64,000 bases of DNA from Thiosulfativibrio zosterae (GTDB lineage: Bacteria > Pseudomonadota > Gammaproteobacteria > Thiomicrospirales > Thiomicrospiraceae). The translations under genes were made by a program, and so were the position numbers. Below, piece after piece: positions 28,567 through 37,292 of this stretch (position 1 is the first letter of the stretch; each line of letters starts with the position of its first letter). The DNA is taken from contig NZ_AP021888.1 of the NCBI RefSeq assembly GCF_011398155.1, forward strand, positions 2,144,001 through 2,208,000. The letters are read 5' to 3'. Under the pieces are notes generated by a model. The model ran no database searches. It was not told the DNA's origin and was given only the letters and a program-made list of their open reading frames with translations.

Positions 28567-28868
28567 GCCTTATCTCCTGAATCTTTATCTTCACTCATGC
28601 GGCCAATCGCGCAAGACACAAAAGACTTGGCTTTTGCACCCACTGACTTTAAGCCCTCCACACTCCCCACTTCTGGATAACCCATTTGGGCAAGTGCCGC
28701 TACCACGGAGCTTTTTTGAGCCAAATCTGCCGTTATTTTAACCAGGCCTGCCTCAATGTCGACCTCTACTTGGTGTATTTCGGGGTTGGACAGCAACTTG
28801 GTTTTGATACTGTTAGCGCAACCGCCACACTTAATATTTTCTACCGCAACTTCAAAATAAGAGGTCAT
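28563..28868 (-). CDS. Heavy-metal-associated (HMA) domain protein, CopZ-like
   Basis: This is a 101-residue cytosolic protein. Residues 1-68 form a ferredoxin-like HMA domain with a metal-binding CxxC ('[13 protein letters not shown]'), suited to Cu(I) or a similar ion. A 33-residue tail beyond the usual domain end holds one further Cys ('[13 protein letters not shown]'). It probably acts as a metal chaperone, but no transporter lies nearby. The stop overlaps the parC start (ATGA), so the two are translationally coupled, an odd pairing. A copy of the dispersed palindrome lies within it. Confidence 0.85.
   Translation of the reverse strand: MTSYFEVAVENIKCGGCANSIKTKLLSNPEIHQVEVDIEAGLVKITADLAQKSSVVAALAQMGYPEVGSVEGLKSVGAKAKSFVSCAIGRMSEDKDSGDKA
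28740..28750. repeat. Dispersed palindrome, one-sided (AACCAGGCCTG)
   Basis: Site 7 of 12, in the HMA-domain gene. The left half is complete with TTTT before it; the right half is CAGGCCTGCC. On the coding (minus) strand it reads Ala-Gly-Leu-Val. Confidence 0.7.
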
Positions 28869-28991
28869 TTATTTTTCCTTTGATGGCTTTGGCTTGACTT
28901 AAAGGTAAGAGTTTCATTTTAACAGTGAATTTCGAGTAACTAAACTATTTGAGTTTCTAATCCAAATAAAACGCATCCTCAGACATTACGC

Positions 28992-29021
28992 ATGACATTA
29001 GGCATCATAAATGCTTATAAT
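28992..29021 (+). promoter_or_regulatory. Promoter of the two PilZ genes
   Basis: ATGACA and a perfect TATAAT are separated by 18 bases. Transcription would start near 29028, which fits a translation start at 29070 rather than at an earlier ATG at 29034. Confidence 0.6.
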
Positions 29022-29069
29022 TGATTCACAAGAATGGATCGGCTTTTCAATTTCAAGAGACTGACTTAC

Positions 29070-29408
29070 ATGCCAAACAATCAAAGACAATACGAACGCG
29101 TATCTACCTCGCAACCCACCATTATTTTGCATCATCAACATGAAGACACCGGCAAAATGATTGATATTTCTGCCCAAGGTTCTGGGGTGATTGCCAATGC
29201 CCCAGTGCTTGAAGGTGAAAATGTAAAACTAAAATTCACGCTCCCCACCCATGCCATTCACTCGCCATTCGAAATATCTGGCAAAGTGGTGCACAGCAAC
29301 AAGGTTAGACAGCAATATTTGGTGGGGATAGTCTTTGACACCATCAACCCTTCTTACGAGTCTGCAATTCGTGAATTTATCAGCAATCATCACAGCATGA
29401 GAGATTAA
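29070..29408 (+). CDS. PilZ-domain protein (c-di-GMP binding motif intact)
   Basis: This is a 112-residue single-domain PilZ protein. Both ligand motifs are visible: RxxxR in 'NQRQYERVS' (Arg6 and Arg10) and [D/N]xSxxG in 'IDISAQGSGV'. It should therefore bind c-di-GMP. The rest is the usual beta barrel ('SPFEISGKVVHSNKVRQQYLVGI'; note its final strand 'LVGIVFDTI') and a C-terminal helix. I start at 29070 because the promoter suggests transcription begins near 29028; an in-frame ATG at 29034 adds 12 residues. It is followed after eight bases by a second, diverged PilZ gene. Confidence 0.87.
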   Translation: MPNNQRQYERVSTSQPTIILHHQHEDTGKMIDISAQGSGVIANAPVLEGENVKLKFTLPTHAIHSPFEISGKVVHSNKVRQQYLVGIVFDTINPSYESAIREFISNHHSMRD

Positions 29409-29415
29409 TAAACGC

Positions 29416-29775
29416 ATGACCAAAGCTGTTAGCTACCCGATGGATCGCAAGGCGAAACTCATCGGGGAAACCGTCACGGTTGATGGCCAATTAAAAGAGC
29501 TTTCAATTGAAGGCGTTGGCGTGGAAAGCCCTGTGAAAGCCAAATTAGGCACTCGCCTACAAGTGGCTTTTGAAATCCCAGCCCTAGAATATTTTCAAAA
29601 CTTATCACTCTATGGGTTAGTGACACACATCCACAATATCTCAAACGGATATTACTTGGGCATTGATTTTGAAATCCTCACGCCGCGTGAAAAACGCATT
29701 CTTGAGGACTTTATAGAATACAAAAAACGACTCCACAAACAAGGCTTGCATCATTTCAAACCCGCTGGCGAATAA
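29416..29775 (+). CDS. Diverged PilZ-like protein lacking the canonical c-di-GMP motifs
   Basis: This is a 119-residue protein with the general plan of its PilZ neighbour: a short N-terminal strand, 'KELSIEGVGVESPV', a barrel strand 'GYYLGIDFEIL' and a C-terminal helix ('EKRILEDFIEYKKRLH'). The RxxxR motif is not present and [D/N]xSxxG is replaced by ELSIEG, so c-di-GMP binding is doubtful. It may be a partner or a non-binding PilZ-like adaptor. It lies in one operon with the intact PilZ gene and converges on parE with a seven-base gap. Confidence 0.72.
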   Translation: MTKAVSYPMDRKAKLIGETVTVDGQLKELSIEGVGVESPVKAKLGTRLQVAFEIPALEYFQNLSLYGLVTHIHNISNGYYLGIDFEILTPREKRILEDFIEYKKRLHKQGLHHFKPAGE

Positions 29776-29782
29776 ATTAAAC

Positions 29783-31666
29783 CTACACCTCCGCCAAATC
29801 GCCTTTTTCTTCTAACCACATTTTACGATCCCCAGAACGCTTTTTGGCCAACAACATATCCATGACCAATTCACTGGTTTCTTTGTGTAATGACAGCTGA
29901 ATTAAACGACGGGTTTCTGGCATCATGGTGGTTTCGCGCAATTGCAAGGGGTTCATCTCACCCAAACCTTTGAAGCGTGTGGCCTGCACTTTTCCAGGAA
30001 GTTTTTCAGCCACAATGCGATCTAAAATCCCTTGGCGCTCAGCTTCATCTAAGGCATAAAACACGCGTTTGCCCACATCGATACGATATAGAGGTGGCAT
30101 GGCAACATAAATATGCCCCTGCTCTACCAAAGCTGGGAAATGCCTAACAAACAGCGCGCAAATTAAGGTGGCAATATGCGCACCATCCGAGTCAGCATCT
30201 GCCAAAATACAAATCTTGCCATAACGCAAACCGCTGATGTCTTCTGAGCCCGGGTCAACCCCAATCGCCACGCTGATATCGTGAATTTCAGAAGAGGCTA
30301 AGACTTCAGTCACATCGACTTCCCAGGTATTTAAAATTTTACCGCGTAACGGCATAATCGCCTGAAAACGCTTATCTCTGGCCTGTTTAGCCGAACCACC
30401 CGCTGAATCTCCCTCTACCAAAAACAGTTCGGTTAAGGCGAGATTCGATTCCGTACAATCTGCCAATTTGCCGGGTAATGCAGGGCCTGATGTAATTTTT
30501 TTACGCGTGACCTTTTTGGCTTTTTTATTGCGGCTATTGGCATTTTCGATCACAATTTCAGCAATTTTGGTAGCCACTTCGGTATTTTGATTCAGCCATA
30601 AACTCAGCGCGTCTTTCACCACCCCCGAAATAAAAGGCACACATTCGCGCGATGACAAGCGTTCTTTAATTTGCCCTGCAAATTGGGGGTCGCGCATTTT
30701 AGCGGACAACACAAAAGCAACATTTTGCCAAACATCTTCAGGCGTCAGCTTTACCCCTCGCGGCAATAAATTTTGAAACTCACAAAACTCACGAATCGCA
30801 TCTGTCGCCCCAGAACGCAAGCCATTAACATGCGTGCCGCCTTGTGGGGTTGGGATTAAGTTGACATAACTCTCTAGCACAGTTTCTGCGGGTTCTGCCA
30901 GCCAAGTAATTGCCCAAGCAACCGCTTCATTTTCGCCAGCAGCCTCACCCACAAAACCTTCTAAAGGCACGCGCTCGATGCCATCGAGTGCTTGATTTAA
31001 ATAATCACGCAAGCCGTCATCATATTGCCAAACTTCGGTTTCATTCGACACTTCGTCAATAAAAGTGACTTTTAAACCGGGGCTCAAAACAGCTTTGGCA
31101 CGCAATAAATGAGTCAGGCGTTTGAGGGCGTATTTGGGAGAGTCGAAAAACTTAGGGTCTGGCCAAAAACGCAGTTTAGTGCCGGTATTTTTTTTGCCAA
31201 CTTTACCAATGATTTCTAAAGGTTCGACCACTTCACCGTTTTCAAAGGCAATTTGATGGATTGCACCTTCCCGCTTGATTTGAATTTCAATGCGTTTAGA
31301 CAAAGCATTGACCACCGAAACCCCAACCCCGTGCAGACCGCCTGAGAATTGATAGGCTTTATTAGAAAACTTTCCGCCGGCATGTAACTTGGTCAAAATG
31401 ACCTCAACACCGGGAATACCCTGTTCGGGATGAATATCTACAGGCATACCCCGGCCATTGTCTTCCACCTGCATGGAGCCATCCGCAAAATGGGTAACGG
31501 TAATCTCATTCGCATGACCAGCAAGGGCTTCATCCACACTGTTATCAATGACTTCTTGAGCCAAATGATTGGGGCGCGTAGTGTCTGTGTACATCCCAGG
31601 GCGTTTACGCACTGGGTCAAGCCCGGTTAAAACTTCAATTTCCGAGGCGTTATAAGTGTCACTCAC
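29783..31666 (-). CDS. parE: DNA topoisomerase IV subunit B
   Basis: ParE is the ATPase subunit of topoisomerase IV. The protein has 'IDNSVDEALAGHANEI', the ATP-lid region 'GGLHGVGVSVVNALS', and the Toprim motif 'LVEGDSAGGSAKQARD' followed by 'PLRGKILNTW'. I start at the GTG of 'VSDTYNASEIEVLTG', which has AGGAG eight bases upstream, giving 627 residues; the frame stays open 22 codons further but those residues do not look like ParE. The gene is divergent from pdxH with about 55 bases between. Confidence 0.95.
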   Translation of the reverse strand: MSDTYNASEIEVLTGLDPVRKRPGMYTDTTRPNHLAQEVIDNSVDEALAGHANEITVTHFADGSMQVEDNGRGMPVDIHPEQGIPGVEVILTKLHAGGKFSNKAYQFSGGLHGVGVSVVNALSKRIEIQIKREGAIHQIAFENGEVVEPLEIIGKVGKKNTGTKLRFWPDPKFFDSPKYALKRLTHLLRAKAVLSPGLKVTFIDEVSNETEVWQYDDGLRDYLNQALDGIERVPLEGFVGEAAGENEAVAWAITWLAEPAETVLESYVNLIPTPQGGTHVNGLRSGATDAIREFCEFQNLLPRGVKLTPEDVWQNVAFVLSAKMRDPQFAGQIKERLSSRECVPFISGVVKDALSLWLNQNTEVATKIAEIVIENANSRNKKAKKVTRKKITSGPALPGKLADCTESNLALTELFLVEGDSAGGSAKQARDKRFQAIMPLRGKILNTWEVDVTEVLASSEIHDISVAIGVDPGSEDISGLRYGKICILADADSDGAHIATLICALFVRHFPALVEQGHIYVAMPPLYRIDVGKRVFYALDEAERQGILDRIVAEKLPGKVQATRFKGLGEMNPLQLRETTMMPETRRLIQLSLHKETSELVMDMLLAKKRSGDRKMWLEEKGDLAEV

Positions 31667-31721
31667 CAGCAAAACTCCTGTAGAATAATATTGTTCGATA
31701 TAGTAGCAGAGAGCCTGGATA

Positions 31722-32393
31722 ATGCCAAACATAGACTTGCAGTCAGTTCCCTCAGACCCCCTCGAAAGGGTTCTTAATCACGAAGATCTTCATTTAGACC
31801 CCTTTAATCAATTCAAAAAATGGATGGATAAGGCTTGGCATGAAGGCGTTTTTGAACCCACCGCTATGTGTTTAGCGACCACAGATGCTCAAGGGCAACC
31901 GCATAATCGAATGTTGAATTTAAAAACACTGGACGACAAGGGTTTTGTTTTTTTCACCCATTACAACAGCCCCAAAGCACAAGATTTAGTTCACAACCCC
32001 AAAGCATCAATATTATTTTATTGGCCGCAACTCAAGCGCCAAGTTCGCATTGAAGGGATTGTTGAAAAAATTTCACCAGAAGAATCACAATCTTTTTTCA
32101 CTTCTCAGCCATTTGAAACCCAACTCGCATTGCTCTCAAGCCATCAAAGCGAACCTGTGCCTGGACGCAAAACCATTGAACTAAACTTTCTGCTGACTCA
32201 AGCCGAACAACAAGGGTCAAAGCTGCATTGCCCTGACACCTGGGGAGGCTACTGTTTAAAGCCACACCTGTTTGAGTTTTTGCAAAGACGCGCCCATCAA
32301 ATGGATGACCGTTTTGTGTATCAAAAAGCCGCTAAAAATAACCTGGCCTCGGGCCATGCTGAACACTGGTTAATTTCACGCTTAGCCCCTTAA
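31722..32393 (+). CDS. pdxH: Pyridoxamine 5'-phosphate oxidase
   Basis: PdxH oxidises pyridoxamine or pyridoxine 5'-phosphate to pyridoxal phosphate using FMN and oxygen. The 223-residue protein has 'AMCLATTDAQGQPHNRMLNLK', read with the FMN-binding 'KGFVFFTHYNSPKAQDL', 'RIEGIVEKISPEES', and the C-terminal block 'WGGYCLKPHLFEFLQ' ending in 'WLISRLAP'. Length is in the family range. It is divergent from parE and is followed eight bases later by ung. Confidence 0.95.
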   Translation: MPNIDLQSVPSDPLERVLNHEDLHLDPFNQFKKWMDKAWHEGVFEPTAMCLATTDAQGQPHNRMLNLKTLDDKGFVFFTHYNSPKAQDLVHNPKASILFYWPQLKRQVRIEGIVEKISPEESQSFFTSQPFETQLALLSSHQSEPVPGRKTIELNFLLTQAEQQGSKLHCPDTWGGYCLKPHLFEFLQRRAHQMDDRFVYQKAAKNNLASGHAEHWLISRLAP

Positions 32394-32401
32394 TTGAGTC
32401 T

Positions 32402-33088
32402 ATGACAGAAAATAACATACAACTGAGTGAAAGTTGGTTGGCGCAAATTGGGGATGAGTTTAATCAGCCCTATATGCAGCAATTGAAAGGTTTTTTACAA
32501 AGTGAAAAAGCCCAAAAAAAGCTGATATTACCTCACAGCTCGCTTTGGTTTAAAGCCCTCAACTCGACCCCTTTTGAAGCCGTCAAAGTTGTGATTATTG
32601 GACAAGACCCTTACCCAACCCCAGGGCATGCGCATGGTTTGTGCTTTTCAGTGTTACCTGATGTAAAACCTCTTCCAAAATCATTACTGAATATTAATAA
32701 AGAACTGCTAGACGATTGCGGAGTTAACAATCAACATTCAGGATATTTACAATCCTGGGCAGAACAAGGGGTTTTATTACTCAATGCTGTACTCACGGTT
32801 GAAGCCGGTAAAGCCAATGCCCACCAAAATCACGGTTGGGAAACATTTACCGATGCCATCATTCGACAGTTAAATAACCACAAAGATCATTTAGTGTTTA
32901 TCCTTTGGGGGAGTTATGCACAAAAAAAAGGCGCGATTATTGACCGCCAACGCCACTATGTGATTGAAAGTGTTCATCCTTCTCCCTTATCCGCCTACAG
33001 AGGGTTCTTTGGCAGCAAGCCTTTCTCAAAAACCAATCAATATCTGACAAGCCATGGGTTACAACCTATCCATTGGCAAATCCCATAA
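32402..33088 (+). CDS. ung: Uracil-DNA glycosylase (family 1)
   Basis: Ung removes uracil from DNA to start base-excision repair. The 228-residue protein has the catalytic motif 'GQDPYPTPGHAHGLCFS' with its Asp, the central 'SWAEQGVLLLNAVLTVEAGKA' (uracil pocket Asn and following loop), and the minor-groove loop 'HPSPLSAYRGFFG' with its His. All family-1 motifs are intact. It shares a short-spaced operon with pdxH. The 190 bases after it, before the chemoreceptor gene, show only AT-rich sequence with a weak hairpin. Confidence 0.96.
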   Translation: MTENNIQLSESWLAQIGDEFNQPYMQQLKGFLQSEKAQKKLILPHSSLWFKALNSTPFEAVKVVIIGQDPYPTPGHAHGLCFSVLPDVKPLPKSLLNINKELLDDCGVNNQHSGYLQSWAEQGVLLLNAVLTVEAGKANAHQNHGWETFTDAIIRQLNNHKDHLVFILWGSYAQKKGAIIDRQRHYVIESVHPSPLSAYRGFFGSKPFSKTNQYLTSHGLQPIHWQIP

Positions 33089-33278
33089 ATCTCTACGCTT
33101 TTTCAGCTATAAATTAACTTCATTTATAGATAAAAAAACACAATCACATCTGCGTAGTTTTTCGGTATTATAAGCACTAAAAGACTATCTAAAGAATTTT
33201 TAGTTGAAATTTAAATAAAAAGAACTATTAGTTTTCCTCACTTTAAAACAAGTAACATCCTGATTAGGAGCGACCACT

Positions 33279-35051
33279 ATGAACACTGAAAAGCATGGAT
33301 TGTGGAGTAAAGCCTCCATTAAAACGCTCAGCATACTTTTGTTATCGATGATGATTATGGCAGGTATCTTTTTTACCAGCGCCTTTCTCATTATTCATTC
33401 TCAAGTCGAATCGATAGAAGTTTTCTGGCAAAACTACCTGGCACAAAATCAGTTACAGCAAGACCTTAAGCTACAAGAAATGACTGGCTATTTGGCTCAG
33501 ATTAAACAACTGACCTTAATATTCATCGTGGCAGTGTTAATGGCGGTGGGTGCTTTCTTTGCACTGATGTACGCTACCTTAATCGGAAAAATTGTACGCC
33601 CCTTAAAATGCTTACAAAAAGGCATTACCGAAGTATCCACTTCTAATGATTTTTCAAGAAGCCTGCCCATACGCTATCAAGATGAAGTTGGTCAGGCCAT
33701 TGCTAATTTCAATCAACTCACTCAAAACTTAAAATCGATATTTGACCAAACCAATGCAGGATTAGAAAAGGTGGCCAAGGGAGAGTTTGACCAGACCATC
33801 AATGTTCAGGTCGGTGGTGATTTATTAACCCTTAAAAATAATGTTAATGCTTCTATTCAGAGCGTTGCTACCACCATGCACTCTTTAGAGGATATCGCCA
33901 ATGCCATTGCTGCGGGCGATTTTTCTGCGCGCTTAAACCCAGAGGTAAAAGGCGACATTAAACATAAAATTGATTTTGCTATGTCCTCAATTGAAACGAT
34001 TATTGTGCAAACTAACCAAGTCATGAAACAAGTTTCTGTCGCTGACTATCGTCACCGTATCGATGCCAAAGCAAATGGACAATTGGCAGATTTAAAAGAC
34101 TATATTAACCATGCTTTAGACGCTTTATGTGTGGGTATCGATGCCTTGAATGGTGCGATAGGCAATCTTGCCAAAGGGAATTTAACCTATCAAATTCAAA
34201 CGGCCTGTAAAGGCGAAATGGCAACCTTACGCAACAACTTAAACCACAGCACCGAGCAACTCAATCATGCAATGCAAACCGTGTTAGAAACCGCAAATTT
34301 GGTGTCCAGCGGTATTGAATTTATCTCAGAGGGTAATCTTGCCCTAGCACATCGCACTCAAAATCAAGCCGCCTCGATTGAATCAACTGCCAGTGCCATT
34401 GAGCAAATGACCAGTAGCGTAGAGCAAGCGGCAGACCATGCACTCAAAGCAAATCACTTAACCCAAGAGGCACTTTCTTTAACGCTTCAAGGCAGAGAAG
34501 TGATGAATCTATCGGTTGCCTCTATGGATAAAATTCAATCTTCCAGTGTGCGCATCAGTGACATTGTTGGACTCATTGATAGCATTGCCTTTCAAACCAA
34601 CTTATTGGCATTGAATGCTGCTGTTGAAGCGGCCAGAGCCGGTGAACATGGCAGAGGCTTTGCCGTAGTGGCGGGAGAAGTGCGTAATCTTGCCAGCAAA
34701 TCATCCGATGCGGCACAGGATATTCGTCATTTAATAGACCAAGTCGTTCATCAAGTGAATCAAGGCGCATTGCAACTCAATAACACGAATGAGGCATTTG
34801 AACGCATTAACCAAAGTATTCACACGGTGAATGAAATCATGACCGAAATTTCTACCAGCACATCCGAACAGGCATCTGGTATTAGAGAACTCAATAATGC
34901 CATTAATGAACTAGACGATGGCATCCAACAAAACAGCATCTTAGTGACAGAAACCACTGATAACTCTAACAACCTTAAAGACCAGTCAGTCAAGTTATTA
35001 GGCGAAGTGTCACGCTTTAAAGTAAAAGCCCTACTTGCTCAAGCAGCTTAA
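33279..35051 (+). CDS. Methyl-accepting chemotaxis protein with minimal periplasmic loop and poly-HAMP linker
   Basis: This is a 590-residue chemoreceptor. Two membrane segments (about 15-40 and 68-90) are separated by only about 28 residues, so there is no normal periplasmic ligand domain. A HAMP domain ('[17 protein letters not shown]') and further HAMP-like repeats follow ('[20 protein letters not shown]', '[19 protein letters not shown]'). The signalling tip is '[20 protein letters not shown]'. It may sense membrane or internal signals. A good ribosome site (TAGGAG) precedes the ATG. It converges on the MotB-MotB-MotA set with a six-base gap, which may be meaningful. Confidence 0.92.
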   Translation: MNTEKHGLWSKASIKTLSILLLSMMIMAGIFFTSAFLIIHSQVESIEVFWQNYLAQNQLQQDLKLQEMTGYLAQIKQLTLIFIVAVLMAVGAFFALMYATLIGKIVRPLKCLQKGITEVSTSNDFSRSLPIRYQDEVGQAIANFNQLTQNLKSIFDQTNAGLEKVAKGEFDQTINVQVGGDLLTLKNNVNASIQSVATTMHSLEDIANAIAAGDFSARLNPEVKGDIKHKIDFAMSSIETIIVQTNQVMKQVSVADYRHRIDAKANGQLADLKDYINHALDALCVGIDALNGAIGNLAKGNLTYQIQTACKGEMATLRNNLNHSTEQLNHAMQTVLETANLVSSGIEFISEGNLALAHRTQNQAASIESTASAIEQMTSSVEQAADHALKANHLTQEALSLTLQGREVMNLSVASMDKIQSSSVRISDIVGLIDSIAFQTNLLALNAAVEAARAGEHGRGFAVVAGEVRNLASKSSDAAQDIRHLIDQVVHQVNQGALQLNNTNEAFERINQSIHTVNEIMTEISTSTSEQASGIRELNNAINELDDGIQQNSILVTETTDNSNNLKDQSVKLLGEVSRFKVKALLAQAA

Positions 35052-35057
35052 ATTAGG

Positions 35058-35729
35058 CTAGCGAGTCTTTTCGAAAGTCGCCGTAATTAAAATCTCAATA
35101 CGGCGATTTTTGGCCTTGCCTTCTGGCGAATCATTGTCTACCAATGGACGATATTCGCCATAACCCGCCACCCCAAACAATTCTTTATCCAAAGTACTGG
35201 ATTCATACAATAGTCGCATCACCTGCTCTGCACGCAAAGTACTTAAAAACCAATTGTTTCTTAAGCCAGAAAAAGGATTAATCGGATCATTGTCGGTGTG
35301 TCCTGCAATGTTGACTTCCGCGCGCCACTGCAAATTTTCTTGGGATACATGCTTGCGGACTTCTCTGGGCAAAATACCCAAATCTAATTTAAAAATACTT
35401 AAATCACTCAGTGCCTTACCCAATTGCTTCAATTGATTTTGTAACTGCACTGAAGGCGTTAACCCGCCTTTTTCAAAGGCTTGATCATCTGCAATTAAGA
35501 TTAAAATACCATTAGAGTTTCGCTCTACCTTTAAAAAACTTTCCTCGCTGGTTTCTTTGAGCAACTGCGCATAAGAACCATCCAATTGCAAATCTGTAAA
35601 CTTTTGAACCCTAGAAATCTCGCCTTTGTTCAGAACAATCATCAAAATAAAAAAGGTGATTAAAAGCGTCACTACATCCCCAAAAGTAAGCAACCAGACT
35701 GACTTGGCTCTATCGGTAGATTGGCTCAT
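35058..35729 (-). CDS. MotB-like protein with conserved ion-binding Asp
   Basis: This is a 223-residue MotB-family protein: one N-terminal membrane helix with Trp12 and Asp18 ('VWLLTFGDVVTLLITFFILM'), the position of the proton-binding Asp in MotB, then a periplasmic linker and an OmpA-like domain ('IAGHTDNDPINPFSGLRNNW', 'NRRIEILI'). It is the last gene of a motA-motB'-motB run, starting four bases inside the preceding gene. It would supply the ion path in a stator with the MotA-like and Ser-bearing MotB-like proteins next door. The target could be flagella or another motor. Confidence 0.88.
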   Translation of the reverse strand: MSQSTDRAKSVWLLTFGDVVTLLITFFILMIVLNKGEISRVQKFTDLQLDGSYAQLLKETSEESFLKVERNSNGILILIADDQAFEKGGLTPSVQLQNQLKQLGKALSDLSIFKLDLGILPREVRKHVSQENLQWRAEVNIAGHTDNDPINPFSGLRNNWFLSTLRAEQVMRLLYESSTLDKELFGVAGYGEYRPLVDNDSPEGKAKNRRIEILITATFEKTR

Positions 35730-36454
35730 GACGCACTTCGCTTCGCCAAAACCTGTGGCACCAAATAGATTTCAACACGGCGATTCAGCGCATCCGTTGT
35801 ATCTTCCACCAAGGGATAAAAACTGCCATAACCCGCAATCGCAAAAAAGTGCTTAGGCAAGCCGGTGTAAATGCGTAATAAATCCATGACCGCATAGGCT
35901 CGATAGGTACTTAATTCTATGTTATTGGTAAAAAAAGCGGTTTTTGCCAAGGGTTGAGAATCCGTATGCCCTTCTACCCGAATGGTAATGACAAATTCAT
36001 AACCGCTCGCTTCAATTTGTTTAACCAGTTTAGCGTGGCGGGTTGGAAAAGATTCAAGCTCTATATGTTTAATCAGGGTTGCAACTTCAGACATATAAGG
36101 CACAAATCGAGGATTGAGTTTGGCTCTGGCGGACTCAAACAAAGAAGCCTCTTTAAATAAGCTTGGATCAAAGGATAGCTTAACCCCTTTAGACAAGGTA
36201 TTCTCCACCGCTAACCAGGGCATGGTTTTTTGCTCTTCTAGAACTGTTTTATAGAGAAAGTGGACCAGTTTTTGATGGTTACGCTTAACCGTAGAACCTT
36301 CTAAATCTATTAGTGAAATAGTGAGAATAAAAAAGGCTAACAAAGAAGTAAACAAAGAAACAAACACAATTTGCCAGGTGCGATGACGACGCGTTGCCGC
36401 TTTTGCTATGGCAACTTCTTCTAATTCCATCATTACTTGTCTGGCTGATTGCAT
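35726..36454 (-). CDS. MotB-like protein with Ser in place of the ion-binding Asp
   Basis: This is a 242-residue MotB-family protein with a 24-residue charged cytosolic N-terminus, one membrane helix ('WQIVFVSLFTSLLAFFILTIS') and an OmpA-like domain ('RVEGHTDSQPLAKTAFFTNN', 'NRRVEIYLV'). Counting from the conserved Trp27, the residue six positions on is Ser33, where the other two MotB proteins of the window have Asp. The peptidoglycan-binding residues look intact. Alone it should not conduct protons in the standard way, so I infer that it pairs with the Asp-bearing neighbour. It lies between the MotA-like gene (eight-base gap) and that neighbour (four-base overlap). Confidence 0.85.
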   Translation of the reverse strand: MQSARQVMMELEEVAIAKAATRRHRTWQIVFVSLFTSLLAFFILTISLIDLEGSTVKRNHQKLVHFLYKTVLEEQKTMPWLAVENTLSKGVKLSFDPSLFKEASLFESARAKLNPRFVPYMSEVATLIKHIELESFPTRHAKLVKQIEASGYEFVITIRVEGHTDSQPLAKTAFFTNNIELSTYRAYAVMDLLRIYTGLPKHFFAIAGYGSFYPLVEDTTDALNRRVEIYLVPQVLAKRSAS

Positions 36455-36462
36455 GATTCCTC

Positions 36463-37287
36463 CTAGTGCATCGACTGATCAAGCCGTTGCTTAGTCAAAT
36501 CATTGACAAATACCATGAGCATTTCTCGCAGCATAATCGGCGACTCTTCATGCTTCAAGCCAATGATACCTTCAATCAAAATCTGGTTTTTTAATACCTC
36601 TGCATCCGACAAGACTTTAAGTTTTCCAGCGGTAGGAATAAACAAGAAGTTTGAGAATAACACGCCGTAAAAAGTGGTGACCAAGGCTAAACCCATGCCT
36701 TGCAATAGGGCACCGAGCATATCTTGCCCTTGCCCATCCACCACCACGGCATCTTGCGCCACTTGAGTGGTCATCATCATAATCAACCCCATAACGGTTC
36801 CCATCATCCCAAAGGCTGGGGCATAAGACGCCATGTTATTGAAAACATCTTGGCAAGTTAGATGACGCATACGCATAGCATTGAGGCTTTGCTCAAGGCT
36901 TAAGCGCAAAGACTTTTCATCGCGGTAGATCATCAAATTGGTAATCCCAAAACGCAAAAATTTATCATCAATGAAATCGATTTCTTTTTCCAAACCCAGC
37001 ACGCCTTTTTGCTGTGCGATATGACTGAGGTCGATGATTTGCTCAATCGCTAATTGTGGAGAAGCCGTTTCTTGTGAAAAAATTTTGACTATGCTTTTGA
37101 AAAAACAACCGAATTGACCCAAAGGGTAATTGATGAGCGTGGCGGCAAAAGTGCCGCCCAGAACAACCAGCAAACCTTGCCAGTTAAAGAAAGCTGAGAG
37201 GATTTTTCCTGAGTTAAAGTCAATCATACTCAGGATGAGAATAATCATCCCTAATATGGCGCCGAGAATCGTTGCTACTTTACTCAT
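36463..37287 (-). CDS. MotA/PomA-like stator protein of the two-MotB cluster
   Basis: This is a 274-residue protein with the MotA plan: 'ATILGAILGMIILILSMID', 'FFNWQGLLVVLGGTFAATLI', a cytoplasmic loop with 'IYRDEKSLRLSLEQSL', then 'YAPAFGMMGTVMGLIMMMTT' and 'LGALLQGMGLALVTTFYGVL'. The Ala-Pro-Ala-Phe-Gly-Met-Met-Gly-Thr run is typical of PomA/MotA. It is quite different from the MotA encoded at 25414-26256. It leads a three-gene operon with two MotB-like genes. Ion type cannot be fixed. It follows plsC by about five bases. Confidence 0.88.
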   Translation of the reverse strand: MSKVATILGAILGMIILILSMIDFNSGKILSAFFNWQGLLVVLGGTFAATLINYPLGQFGCFFKSIVKIFSQETASPQLAIEQIIDLSHIAQQKGVLGLEKEIDFIDDKFLRFGITNLMIYRDEKSLRLSLEQSLNAMRMRHLTCQDVFNNMASYAPAFGMMGTVMGLIMMMTTQVAQDAVVVDGQGQDMLGALLQGMGLALVTTFYGVLFSNFLFIPTAGKLKVLSDAEVLKNQILIEGIIGLKHEESPIMLREMLMVFVNDLTKQRLDQSMH

Positions 37288-37292
37288 TTAAA

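Noticed and set aside
33089-33278. A hairpin with TATAAAT and ATTTATA arms after ung as a terminator
   Set aside because: The stem is made only of A-T pairs and would be unstable; the following A-run is on the wrong side for termination of ung.
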